The notes under the pieces are model-generated. The model saw nothing but the letters and a program-made list of their open reading frames with translations. It was not told the DNA's origin and ran no database searches. A DNA stretch of 5,671 nt from DQTL01 sp964396505 (GTDB lineage Bacteria > Bacteroidota > Bacteroidia > Flavobacteriales > Flavobacteriaceae): the NCBI GenBank assembly GCA_964396505.1, contig CAYNFJ010000127.1, positions 1 through 5,671 of the forward strand, read 5' to 3'. Within the stretch, counting starts at the first letter, position 1. Each line of letters begins with the position of its first letter. The position numbers and the translations under genes were made by a program. This document shows positions 1 through 5,579 of the stretch, one piece after another.

Positions 1-3000
1 GCGGGGTGGGATGTACGATGAGTTCTAAGGGAACTGTGTCGTAGCAGCCGGTGGTGATATTCTCCACACGTGCAAAAATAATCTGATCCCATTGATCAAT
101 GTTCGCATAGTTTTGTGGATTAGGAATAGTCGTTCCTCCTAATTCAGCATCGATTTGGGTTTCGTGATATGTGACTGTAACCAAACCACTCAAAGAACCG
201 ATGATTTCTGCATTTTTCAGGGTTAGATCAAAAAATTCAAATCCATCACTATCCGGATCACACACCTCTAACGGAGTGGGTTCCGTGGCTTCATAAATTG
301 GATTGACAACCAGATTAAAATCATCCAGTGTCAGACAACCGGTACTACTATTGTACAGACGTATATAGATCGTTTGTGGATTGGATGTATTAAGATAATC
401 AACCGTAGTATCAATAGCATTGGTGGCATTGGCTGCATCTGTAGCTGTTTCGTAAAATGATAGTTCTACCGCAGAATCATTATTATTCCCTAAAATTAGA
501 TAAATAATACTATTCAAATCAAAAGGCATTACATTATCATCTTCTATTTCACATTGTTCAAAATCTTCATCAAAATTATTGATAGGTAATGGCGATACGA
601 TTAAATCAAAGGTAGTAAAATTAGTACAATGGTTTGTATCATCTTCTAATCGCACGTATATAGTTTGAGGATTGGAACTATTTGTATAGGGAGCGTTTAT
701 GGCATTTGTTCCTAGTTGTGCATCATTGGCATCTACATAATAGGACACTGAAATACCTGTTTGTCCATTCAGTACTTCTGCATCTTTTGAAGCAAGGTCA
801 AAGGTCATCGTACCATCGGAATCATCATCACATTGTTGCATATCGGAAACAGGGCTTACGACCGGTGAATCGTTAACAATTAAATTGAATTGAGAGGTGT
901 TATAGCATAGTGAACTTGTATTTTCTACTCTCACGTAAATCGTTTCGGGATTGGAGGTGTTTGTGTAATTGGGTCCAATAGCATTGGTTCCATTTTCGGC
1001 ATCTATTGCAGTCAAATAATAAGAAACGGCCATACCGGTTTGGCCATTGAGTACTTCCGAATCTTTTTGACTTAAATCAAAATCCCAAATTCCATCATTA
1101 TTATCATCGCAAGCAGTAAAATCGGTAAGTGTATTGATTGTTGGTAAGGGGTTTACCGTAAGATTGAAACTGGTGGTTTCATAACAAAAATCTACCAAAT
1201 CATTCTCTACTCTGACATAGATTGTTTGGTTGTTGGGAATTGTATTTGTAAAGTTGGTCGCTATTGGATTACTAGCCAAGTCTGCATCATTTTGAGTAGT
1301 ATAAAAACTAACGGTATAGCCGGTTTGGCCATTTAATACTTCATTGATAGCCGGTGATAAATCAAAATCACCTATTCCATCGTTAGATACATCATCACAA
1401 ACAGTAAGATCTGTGATAGGATACATCTCAGGCAAAAAAGTTACTTGCAAATCAAAACTGATGGTACTAAAACAGCCGGTGGTATCATTTTCCAATCGGG
1501 CATAAATAGTCTGCGGATTCGGATTATTGGTATAAGGAGTTTCTAATGGATTTGAAGCCGTATCAGCATCGGATTGACTGATATAAAAGCTAACTGTAAC
1601 TCCGGTTTGTCCATTTAAAATATCAGGAACAACACTGTCTAAATCAAAATCTGTAAAACCATCGACTTTATCATCATCACATTCGTAATAAGTGGGTATG
1701 ACAGTGATAGCCGGAGCCGGATTAACTATTAAATCAAAATTTTGAATGGTATAACATCCGGTTATGGTATTCTCTAATCTTACAAATATAGTTTGTGGAT
1801 TGGACGTATTTGAAAAAGGCGCACTCAGGGCATTCATTTCATTATCTGCATCGGAGAGAGAAAGGTAATAGCTTACTTGCATATTTGCTTGACCATTAAT
1901 AATTTCGTTGTCTTTACTCGTTAAATCAACACTTGTAAATCCATCGGTATCTGTATCACAAACCACTAAATCTGAAATTGTAGAGATTACCGGATTGGGA
2001 TGTACTATCAAATCAAAATTGGTAGTAGTATAACAAGCCGTTAGATTATTCTCCAATCGGACATATACAGTTTGGGGGTTCGATACATTCGTATAAGGAC
2101 TGGTCAATGCATTGGCGCCTGCATCAGCATCTGCTTGATTCAAATGATAACTGACCGTCACATTGGTTTGGCCGTTTAAAGCTTCTGCATCTTTTGTGGT
2201 CAAATCAAAAGCGGTGAATCCATCGGCAGTAGCATCATCGCATACTTCAAAATCAGAAATAGGATTGATGGCAGCAGAATTGGTCACTTGTAAATCAAAC
2301 TGCGTCGTATTGTAACAGGTGTTTAATATAGCACTTTCCAATCGGACATAAATGGTTTGAGGATTGGCCGTATTGGTAAAAGGACTTGACAAGGCATTGG
2401 TTGCATTATCTGCATCCGATTGTGACAGATAATAGCTTACATTTACGTTGGATTGTCCATTTAATACTTCTACATCTTTACTTGTTAAATCAAAGGATGT
2501 AAAACCATCCTGTATGGCATCATCGCATGTTATAAAATCTGATACAGGAGATACAGTGGGTTGAAGACTAACCGTAATTTGAAAAGAATCTATACTATGA
2601 CAGCCACTGGCATTATTTACCAATCGGATATATATAGTTTCCGGACTGGTCGTGTTCAGATAAGGACTTGACAGGGGATTGACTCCCGTGTCTGCATCGG
2701 CATAACTGCTATGATAGGTCACAGACATATTGGATTGTCCATTGATGATAATTGTGTCTTGCGAAGTTAAATCGAAACCCATCACTCCATCATTATTATC
2801 ATCACATAAAGTAATGTCGGGAGGCGTTGTAATAATAGGATCAACAATCAAATTAAATGTTGTAGTAGCAATACATCCGGTATCAGAATATTCCAAATGA
2901 ACATAAATAGTCTGTGGATTGGATGTATTGGTATAAGGGCTGGCAAGGGGATTGGCGCCACTATCGGCATCAGCTTGTGTTTCGTGATAGGTAACTATTA

Positions 3001-5461
3001 CATTTGCTTGTCCGTTAATCGCTTCGGCATCTTTTGTTGATAGATCAAATTGGGTAAATCCATCAACCATTCCATCGGTATTATCACATAAAATATAATC
3101 GGAAATAGGATTGATAACAGGAGAAGCATCTACAATTAATTGGATTGGATCGGTATCGTAACAATCGGTTGTCAGGTCATTGACCAAACGAATATAAATA
3201 GTTTGCGGATTGGAAATATTCGTATATGGACTCGCTAAGGGATTATCTCCGGTATCGGCATCGGCTTGGGTAAGGTGAAAAGTGACTGTCACGCCAATTT
3301 GACCATTAATAATTTGATTATCAATGCTATGCAACATAAATTCGGTAAAACCATCTTGAATCTCATCATCACATACTTCCAGATCATCGTGTGGTCCTAT
3401 TACCGGTGGAGGTACTATTAACAAATCAAAAGTAGTGGTGGCAAAACAGCCTGTTGCGGGATTTTCCAATCGCACATATATGGTCTGCGGGTCACTAATA
3501 TTCGTATATGGACTTGTTAAGGCATTGGCTCCGGCATCGGCATCGGCTTGTGAAAGGTGATAAGTAACCAATACACCGGTTTGACCGCTTTCAATAGTAG
3601 TTGTTTGACTTTCCAAATCAAAATCGGCAAATCCATCTCCATCATCATCACACATTTGTAAATTGACCGGTTGTGTGATGATAGGATCTACGATTAAATC
3701 AAAACTGGTCGTACTAAAACAACCCGTGGTATCATCCTCAATTCTCACAAAAATAGTTTGTGGATTACTCGTGTTGGTATAAGGAGACACCAAAGGATTC
3801 GTTCCTGAATCGGCATCTAATTGGGAAAGATAATAACTGACAGTCATTCCTGTTTGTCCATTTAAGACTTCAGTATCTTTGGTCGTTAAATCAAAAGCGG
3901 TAAAGCCATCGGAAAGCGCATCGTCACATTGTAAAAAATCAGTAACCGGACTGATAACAGGATTAGGGTCAACGATGAGATCAAAAGTAGTACTGTCAGT
4001 GCAGCTAGCTATTGTAGCATTGGTAATTACAGCATAGATAGTTTGTGGATTGGAAGTATTTGTATAAGGGTTTGGCAATGGATTACTGCCACTTGCCGCA
4101 TCGGCTGCCGATGCGTAGTAAGTTACAACGACTCCGGTTTGACCATTGATTATTTCCACATCTTTGGTAGATAAATCAAAAGATGTAAATCCATCTGCAG
4201 TGGCATCATCGCATTGTTCAAAATCACTGATAGGAGCTGCTACGGGAGGCGGAACAAAAGTGATTGTTGTTTGAGCTGAAACCGTACAACCATCGGAACT
4301 GGATACTTGAACTTCATAGGTGCCTGATGTACTAACCGTTAAAGAATCACTGGTTCCAATCACCGTATTCATATCCGATGTATCATACCATTCATATCCG
4401 GTAATAGTAACTCCGGATTCTAGATTAGTTATGGTCGTGTTAATGGTATATGGTGGATCTGTATCGCAAAACTCCTGATTGGCATCGATTGTCAAATCAA
4501 AAGGTAATTGAATATGTACGGTAACATCATCGCTCACATTACTTACTTCACCGATACAATTCGTATAAGATATTACAGCTGTATAAGTTGTCGTATCACT
4601 GCTACAGACATTGATGGTAGCCGTATTTCCCACCTGAGTTCCATTGTTATCATACCAAGCAATGCTATAATTTGGTGCGCCATTGGGTACAAACCGCCAA
4701 GCCTCGTTAGAAGCCGACCAATCTCCGGTATTTCTTTCCGGAGGCGTATAGGCTATGGTAGATGTGTCATTTTGAATACCAATGACGGCATTTCCATTAT
4801 TCCAAGTGCACCCATCCGGTTTATCTTTTATATATACTTCAATAGTATTGGTCGCCTCATACAATACTATTTGTTGTGTCGTAATAATATTATCACAATC
4901 GTAATGAGGAACATCCTTAAAACTAACTACAAAATTTCTACAAGGTGCCGATCCGGTAATATCCCACGCCACACTACTACCCGGAGCAGATAAATTCAAA
5001 TCATGGTAGGCGCCAAAGATAGCATTTGGAACCGGTGTAAGTCCTGTATCATTAGTAGGAATAGTACTGGTAAATTCCCAATCTGACGTACTGTTTGCAT
5101 CCGATACATTAAACGATACCTCACCATTAGTTCCCACAATTAATTGATTATAATTGTTGCCAAAAAAACAAAAGGTAAAGGGTAAATCTATTACATCTGA
5201 CCATCTGTCATCATTATTGATGTTAATAGGTGTACCACCGGGCAAAGCATAATCAAAAGGAGGTGCATAAGGAATGGATACTACGTCATACGTGTCTGTA
5301 TCACCGGTTTCAATAAATGAAACGGTTAAATCGGTACAATTACCGGAAGCACAATTTAAAGATTGATCAGCACCTGCATCTACATTACAACCATTTTGTG
5401 AAAAGGAAGATAGTGCAAAAAAGGAAACAAACAGTAATATTGCTATTTTAGGGTTACTCAT
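1..5461 (-). CDS. Giant multi-repeat secreted surface protein, probable T9SS type B adhesin (3' end outside window)
   Basis: The frame is open for 1820 codons from ATG at 5461..5459 to the last full codon at 4..2, with no stop, so the C-terminus is missing. I chose this ATG because it begins a clear signal peptide, and the upstream frame reaches a stop (TAG, 5503..5501) without another ATG. There is no Shine-Dalgarno sequence, only A-rich sequence, as is usual in Bacteroidota. Order of domains: signal peptide 1-21; N-terminal globular domain about 22-263; two Ig/PKD-like modules about 264-318 and 319-406; fifteen repeats of 92-97 residues from 407 on. The protein is acidic, rich in Asp, Asn and Thr, and poor in Lys and Arg. 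This architecture is known from flavobacterial proteins that end in a T9SS type B sorting domain, the class that includes the gliding adhesin SprB. Export across the outer membrane and surface attachment are therefore inferred. The sorting domain itself is not in view, and the ligand is unknown. The call of a large surface repeat protein is secure; an adhesive function is likely but unproven. Confidence 0.93.
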   Translation of the reverse strand, partial: MSNPKIAILLFVSFFALSSFSQNGCNVDAGADQSLNCASGNCTDLTVSFIETGDTDTYDVVSIPYAPPFDYALPGGTPININNDDRWSDVIDLPFTFCFFGNNYNQLIVGTNGEVSFNVSDANSTSDWEFTSTIPTNDTGLTPVPNAIFGAYHDLNLSAPGSSVAWDITGSAPCRNFVVSFKDVPHYDCDNIITTQQIVLYEATNTIEVYIKDKPDGCTWNNGNAVIGIQNDTSTIAYTPPERNTGDWSASNEAWRFVPNGAPNYSIAWYDNNGTQVGNTATINVCSSDTTTYTAVISYTNCIGEVSNVSDDVTVHIQLPFDLTIDANQEFCDTDPPYTINTTITNLESGVTITGYEWYDTSDMNTVIGTSDSLTVSTSGTYEVQVSSSDGCTVSAQTTITFVPPPVAAPISDFEQCDDATADGFTSFDLSTKDVEIINGQTGVVVTYYASAADAASGSNPLPNPYTNTSNPQTIYAVITNATIASCTDSTTFDLIVDPNPVISPVTDFLQCDDALSDGFTAFDLTTKDTEVLNGQTGMTVSYYLSQLDADSGTNPLVSPYTNTSNPQTIFVRIEDDTTGCFSTTSFDLIVDPIITQPVNLQMCDDDGDGFADFDLESQTTTIESGQTGVLVTYHLSQADADAGANALTSPYTNISDPQTIYVRLENPATGCFATTTFDLLIVPPPVIGPHDDLEVCDDEIQDGFTEFMLHSIDNQIINGQIGVTVTFHLTQADADTGDNPLASPYTNISNPQTIYIRLVNDLTTDCYDTDPIQLIVDASPVINPISDYILCDNTDGMVDGFTQFDLSTKDAEAINGQANVIVTYHETQADADSGANPLASPYTNTSNPQTIYVHLEYSDTGCIATTTFNLIVDPIITTPPDITLCDDNNDGVMGFDLTSQDTIIINGQSNMSVTYHSSYADADTGVNPLSSPYLNTTSPETIYIRLVNNASGCHSIDSFQITVSLQPTVSPVSDFITCDDAIQDGFTSFDLTSKDVEVLNGQSNVNVSYYLSQSDADNATNALSSPFTNTANPQTIYVRLESAILNTCYNTTQFDLQVTNSAAINPISDFEVCDDATADGFTAFDLTTKDAEALNGQTNVTVSYHLNQADADAGANALTSPYTNVSNPQTVYVRLENNLTACYTTTNFDLIVHPNPVISTISDLVVCDTDTDGFTSVDLTSKDNEIINGQANMQVSYYLSLSDADNEMNALSAPFSNTSNPQTIFVRLENTITGCYTIQNFDLIVNPAPAITVIPTYYECDDDKVDGFTDFDLDSVVPDILNGQTGVTVSFYISQSDADTASNPLETPYTNNPNPQTIYARLENDTTGCFSTISFDLQVTFLPEMYPITDLTVCDDVSNDGIGDFDLSPAINEVLNGQTGYTVSFYTTQNDADLASNPIATNFTNTIPNNQTIYVRVENDLVDFCYETTSFNLTVNPLPTINTLTDFTACDDNNDGIWDFDLSQKDSEVLNGQTGMAVSYYLTAIDAENGTNAIGPNYTNTSNPETIYVRVENTSSLCYNTSQFNLIVNDSPVVSPVSDMQQCDDDSDGTMTFDLASKDAEVLNGQTGISVSYYVDANDAQLGTNAINAPYTNSSNPQTIYVRLEDDTNHCTNFTTFDLIVSPLPINNFDEDFEQCEIEDDNVMPFDLNSIIYLILGNNNDSAVELSFYETATDAANATNAIDTTVDYLNTSNPQTIYIRLYNSSTGCLTLDDFNLVVNPIYEATEPTPLEVCDPDSDGFEFFDLTLKNAEIIGSLSGLVTVTYHETQIDAELGGTTIPNPQNYANIDQWDQIIFARVENITTGCYDTVPLELIVHPTP
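2..292 (-). repeat. Repeat R15, divergent (residues 1724-1820)
   Basis: 97 residues, first Cys 1734. Short loop CDPDSDGFEFFD; EIIGSLSG replaces EVLNGQTG; VTYHETQIDAE; the SNPQTIYVR strand becomes QWDQIIFARVEN. Second Cys in TGCYDT. It ends with HPTP at the window edge, which looks like a complete unit. Confidence 0.88.
293..583 (-). repeat. Repeat R14, degenerate (residues 1627-1723)
   Basis: 97 residues, first Cys 1637. The CDD and DG residues are lost (CEIEDDNVMPFDL) and GNNND stands in place of NGQTG. Two extra residues occur before YLNTSNPQTIYIRLYN. Both cysteines are kept, so the fold is probably preserved. Confidence 0.88.
584..862 (-). repeat. Repeat R13 (residues 1534-1626)
   Basis: 93 residues, first Cys 1544. 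Short acidic loop CDDDSDGTMTFD; KDAEVLNGQTG; NPQTIYVRLED; second Cys in NHCTNF. Confidence 0.92.
863..1141 (-). repeat. Repeat R12 (residues 1441-1533)
   Basis: 93 residues, first Cys 1451. Short loop CDDNNDGIWDFD; KDSEVLNGQTG; NPETIYVRVEN; second Cys in SLCYNT. Confidence 0.92.
1142..1429 (-). repeat. Repeat R11 (residues 1345-1440)
   Basis: 96 residues, first Cys 1355. CDDVSNDGIGDFD loop; SPAINEVLNGQTG; TNTIPNNQTIYVRVEN contains one extra residue in the usually invariant SNPQT turn; second Cys in DFCYET. Confidence 0.9.
1430..1711 (-). repeat. Repeat R10 (residues 1251-1344)
   Basis: 94 residues, first Cys 1261. Opening is unusual (AITVIPTYYECDDKVDGF); FDLDSVVPDILNGQTG returns to the NGQxG type; TGCFSTISFDL. 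It exits through VTFLP rather than VNPxP. Confidence 0.9.
1712..1990 (-). repeat. Repeat R9 (residues 1158-1250)
   Basis: 93 residues, first Cys 1168. Short acidic loop CDTDTDGFTSVD; NGQAN, the last unit of the NGQxN run; NPQTIFVRLEN; TGCYTI. Confidence 0.92.
1991..2272 (-). repeat. Repeat R8 (residues 1064-1157)
   Basis: 94 residues, first Cys 1074. Close to consensus: CDDATADGF (the same loop as R1), NGQTN, ADADAGANALTSPYTN (shared with R3), NPQTVYVRLEN, TACYTTT. Confidence 0.92.
2273..2557 (-). repeat. Repeat R7 (residues 969-1063)
   Basis: 95 residues, first Cys 979. Loop CDDAIQDGF; NGQSN; SPFTNTANPQTIYVRLES, then a two-residue longer approach to the second Cys (AILNTCYNTT). Confidence 0.92.
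2558..2833 (-). repeat. Repeat R6 (residues 877-968)
   Basis: 92 residues, first Cys 886. Short loop CDDNNDGVMGFD; NGQSN; SPETIYIRLVN; second Cys in SGCHSI. The closing strand is FQITVS, not FDLIV. Confidence 0.9.
2834..3118 (-). repeat. Repeat R5 (residues 782-876)
   Basis: 95 residues, first Cys 792. It has the longest loop of the array, CDNTDGMVDGF, and starts the run of units with NGQxN (here NGQAN) in place of NGQxG. Confidence 0.9.
3119..3403 (-). repeat. Repeat R4 (residues 687-781)
   Basis: 95 residues, first Cys 697. Divergent in its first half: CDDEIQDGFTEFMLHS replaces the FDLTxKD motif, and NGQIG replaces NGQTG. The second half is regular apart from TTDCYDTD around the second Cys. 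Confidence 0.9.
3404..3679 (-). repeat. Repeat R3 (residues 595-686)
   Basis: 92 residues, first Cys 604. It carries the short acidic loop CDDDGDGFADFD, the best candidate calcium-binding loop of the array. SGQTG replaces NGQTG. The ADADAGANALTSPYTN segment is identical in protein to that of R8. Confidence 0.92.
3680..3958 (-). repeat. Repeat R2 (residues 502-594)
   Basis: 93 residues, first Cys 512. Close to consensus: CDDALSDGF, KDTEVLNGQTG, SYYLSQLDAD, NPQTIFVRIED, TGCFSTTSFDLIV. Confidence 0.92.
3959..4243 (-). repeat. Repeat R1 (residues 407-501)
   Basis: 95 residues, first Cys 417. The loop is the long form, CDDATADGF. Helical-looking DAASGSNPL segment; the conserved strand is altered to QTIYAVITN and the second Cys sits in ASCTDS rather than TGCY. 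It follows module 2 directly, through a Pro-rich link. Confidence 0.9.
4244..4507 (-). other. Ig/PKD-like module 2 (residues 319-406)
   Basis: The module begins LPFDLTIDANQEFCDTD, has GYEWYDTSD in the middle and closes with SGTYEVQVSSSDGCTVS, then a Pro-rich exit (FVPPP). The W-Y-D element, the SGTYEV strand and the DGC near the end are hallmarks of PKD/Ig-like repeats in T9SS-secreted proteins. Cys332 and the Cys of DGC probably pair. It is clearly different from the fifteen repeats that follow, so it forms the junction between head and stalk. Confidence 0.65.
4508..4672 (-). other. Ig/PKD-like module 1 (residues about 264-318)
   Basis: This short beta-rich module begins NYSIAWYDNNG, passes through GNTATINVCSSDTTTYTA and ends with VSNVSDDVTVHIQ. 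The W-Y-D-x-x-G turn followed by a TYTA strand and a single Cys on each side of it is typical of Ig-like or PKD-like modules in Bacteroidota surface proteins. It links the globular head to module 2. Boundaries are approximate. Confidence 0.6.
4673..5398 (-). other. N-terminal globular domain, nidogen-like type found in flavobacterial T9SS proteins (residues 22-263)
   Basis: Landmarks are a Cys-rich opening (C25, C37, C42, with DAGADQSLNC), RWSDVIDLPFTFCFFG at 86-101, LIVGTNGEVSF at 107-117, NAIFGAYHDLN at 146-156, an APCRNFVVSF strand at 172-181, QQIVLYEATNTIEVYIKDKP at 196-215, GNAVIGIQND at 223-232 and a closing NEAWRFVPNG at 252-261. I recognise this series from the N-terminal region of large flavobacterial proteins with gliding-motility-associated C-terminal domains. 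The FFG, SNG-like and IVLYE elements resemble nidogen-like beta domains. Eight cysteines lie between 25 and 218, so several disulfides are possible. The role is unknown; being distal to the C-terminal anchor, it would sit at the outer tip of the molecule. Confidence 0.7.
5399..5461 (-). other. Sec signal peptide of the giant surface protein (residues 1-21)
   Basis: The N-terminus has one lysine (K5), a hydrophobic core (IAILLFVSFFAL, residues 6-17) and a small-residue stretch ending SSFS, followed by Gln22. Signal peptidase I cleavage after Ser21 is the likely site, and the S-F-S/Q pattern is common in Bacteroidota exported proteins. The first cysteine is at 25 with no lipobox before it, so a lipoprotein is unlikely. 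T9SS cargo must cross the inner membrane by Sec, which fits. Confidence 0.88.
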
Positions 5462-5492
5462 TTTAGGGGAATTTTGACCAAATTTGTTAATA

Positions 5493-5519
5493 CGAATGTA
5501 CTAAAAAATATGATAACAA
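5493..5519 (-). promoter_or_regulatory. Candidate Bacteroidota-type promoter for the giant gene
   Basis: On the minus strand TTG (5519..5517) is followed after 16 bases by TACATTCG (5500..5493). The Bacteroidota consensus is TTG, about 17-23 bases, then TAnnTTTG. The -7-like box has one mismatch and the spacing is one short. It would give a leader of roughly 25 nt before the ATG at 5461. In sequence this AT-rich such a match can arise by chance. Confidence 0.3.
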
Positions 5520-5530
5520 GCGCCTTAAAC

Positions 5531-5548
5531 TTGTAACTTTTATTACAA
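5531..5548 (-). terminator. Weak hairpin after the upstream gene, possible terminator
   Basis: A 6 bp perfect inverted repeat, TTGTAA and TTACAA, flanks a 6-base loop, about 31 bases after the upstream stop. The stem has a single G-C pair and no T-run follows on the transcribed side, so intrinsic termination would be inefficient. It could equally be an operator-like palindrome or chance. Confidence 0.2.
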
Positions 5549-5579
5549 ATTCAAAAAATAAATTAAAATTGAATATCCC

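Larger units (their letters stand above)
2..4243 (-). repeat. Array of 15 tandem 92-97-residue repeats (residues 407-1820), running off the left edge
   Basis: Fifteen in-frame units with no spacer between them: 95, 93, 92, 95, 95, 92, 95, 94, 93, 94, 96, 93, 93, 97 and 97 residues. The typical unit opens VIxPISDFxxCDD, then xxxDGFTxFDLTxKDxE, NGQTGVTVSYY, LSQxDADxGxNPL, SPYTNTSNPQTIYVRLEN, and TGCYxTTxFDLIVxPxP. Each unit has exactly two cysteines, roughly 65-70 residues apart, which suggests one disulfide inside each unit. The alternation of short hydrophobic strands with turns suggests an Ig-like beta sandwich. At the DNA level the units are diverged by many synonymous changes, so the array is old rather than freshly expanded. 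This repeat type is common in flavobacterial T9SS type B proteins, where it probably forms an extended stalk. Confidence 0.93.
5462..5579. other. AT-rich intergenic region between the two surface-protein genes
   Basis: 118 bp, strongly AT-rich, with no plausible small gene. It holds a weak inverted repeat (5531..5548), a second AT-only inverted repeat (5549..5554 with 5569..5574) and one candidate promoter (5493..5519). Its length and the lack of a strong terminator leave open whether the two genes are co-transcribed. Confidence 0.8.

Noticed and set aside
682..876. Open reading frame of 64 codons on the + strand
   Set aside because: Antisense to repeats R12 and R13; its His-rich, Leu-rich composition results from reading the repeat codons (such as atcatcatc) in another frame.
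2..4243. Regularly spaced short DNA motifs (for example tttgtggattgga) every 280-290 bases, resembling a CRISPR or intergenic repeat array
   Set aside because: The period is three times the protein unit length, the motifs are imperfect with third-position changes, and the sequence between them is also homologous and coding. It is a protein repeat, not CRISPR.
4508..4993. Open reading frame of 161 codons on the + strand
   Set aside because: It lies antisense inside the head and module 1 of the giant gene. Its product is rich in Ile, Arg and Tyr with no recognisable domain or signal, and the opposite frame has clear domain structure. It is a shadow of the minus-strand codons.
2..5461. Possible frameshift or break between the N-terminal part and the repeats
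   Set aside because: Codon-by-codon reading keeps one frame from 5461 to base 2. Cysteine positions computed from each of the fifteen repeats all fall in the same phase.
5462..5475. Ribosome binding site before the ATG at 5461
   Set aside because: The bases just upstream on the minus strand (TTCCCCTAAA) contain no purine-rich Shine-Dalgarno match. This is normal in Bacteroidota and does not argue against the start.
5549..5574. AT-only inverted repeat (attcaa and ttgaat, 14-base loop) just after the upstream stop
   Set aside because: A six-pair stem with one G-C pair and a long loop would be unstable; in sequence this AT-rich such matches are common. Not called as a terminator.
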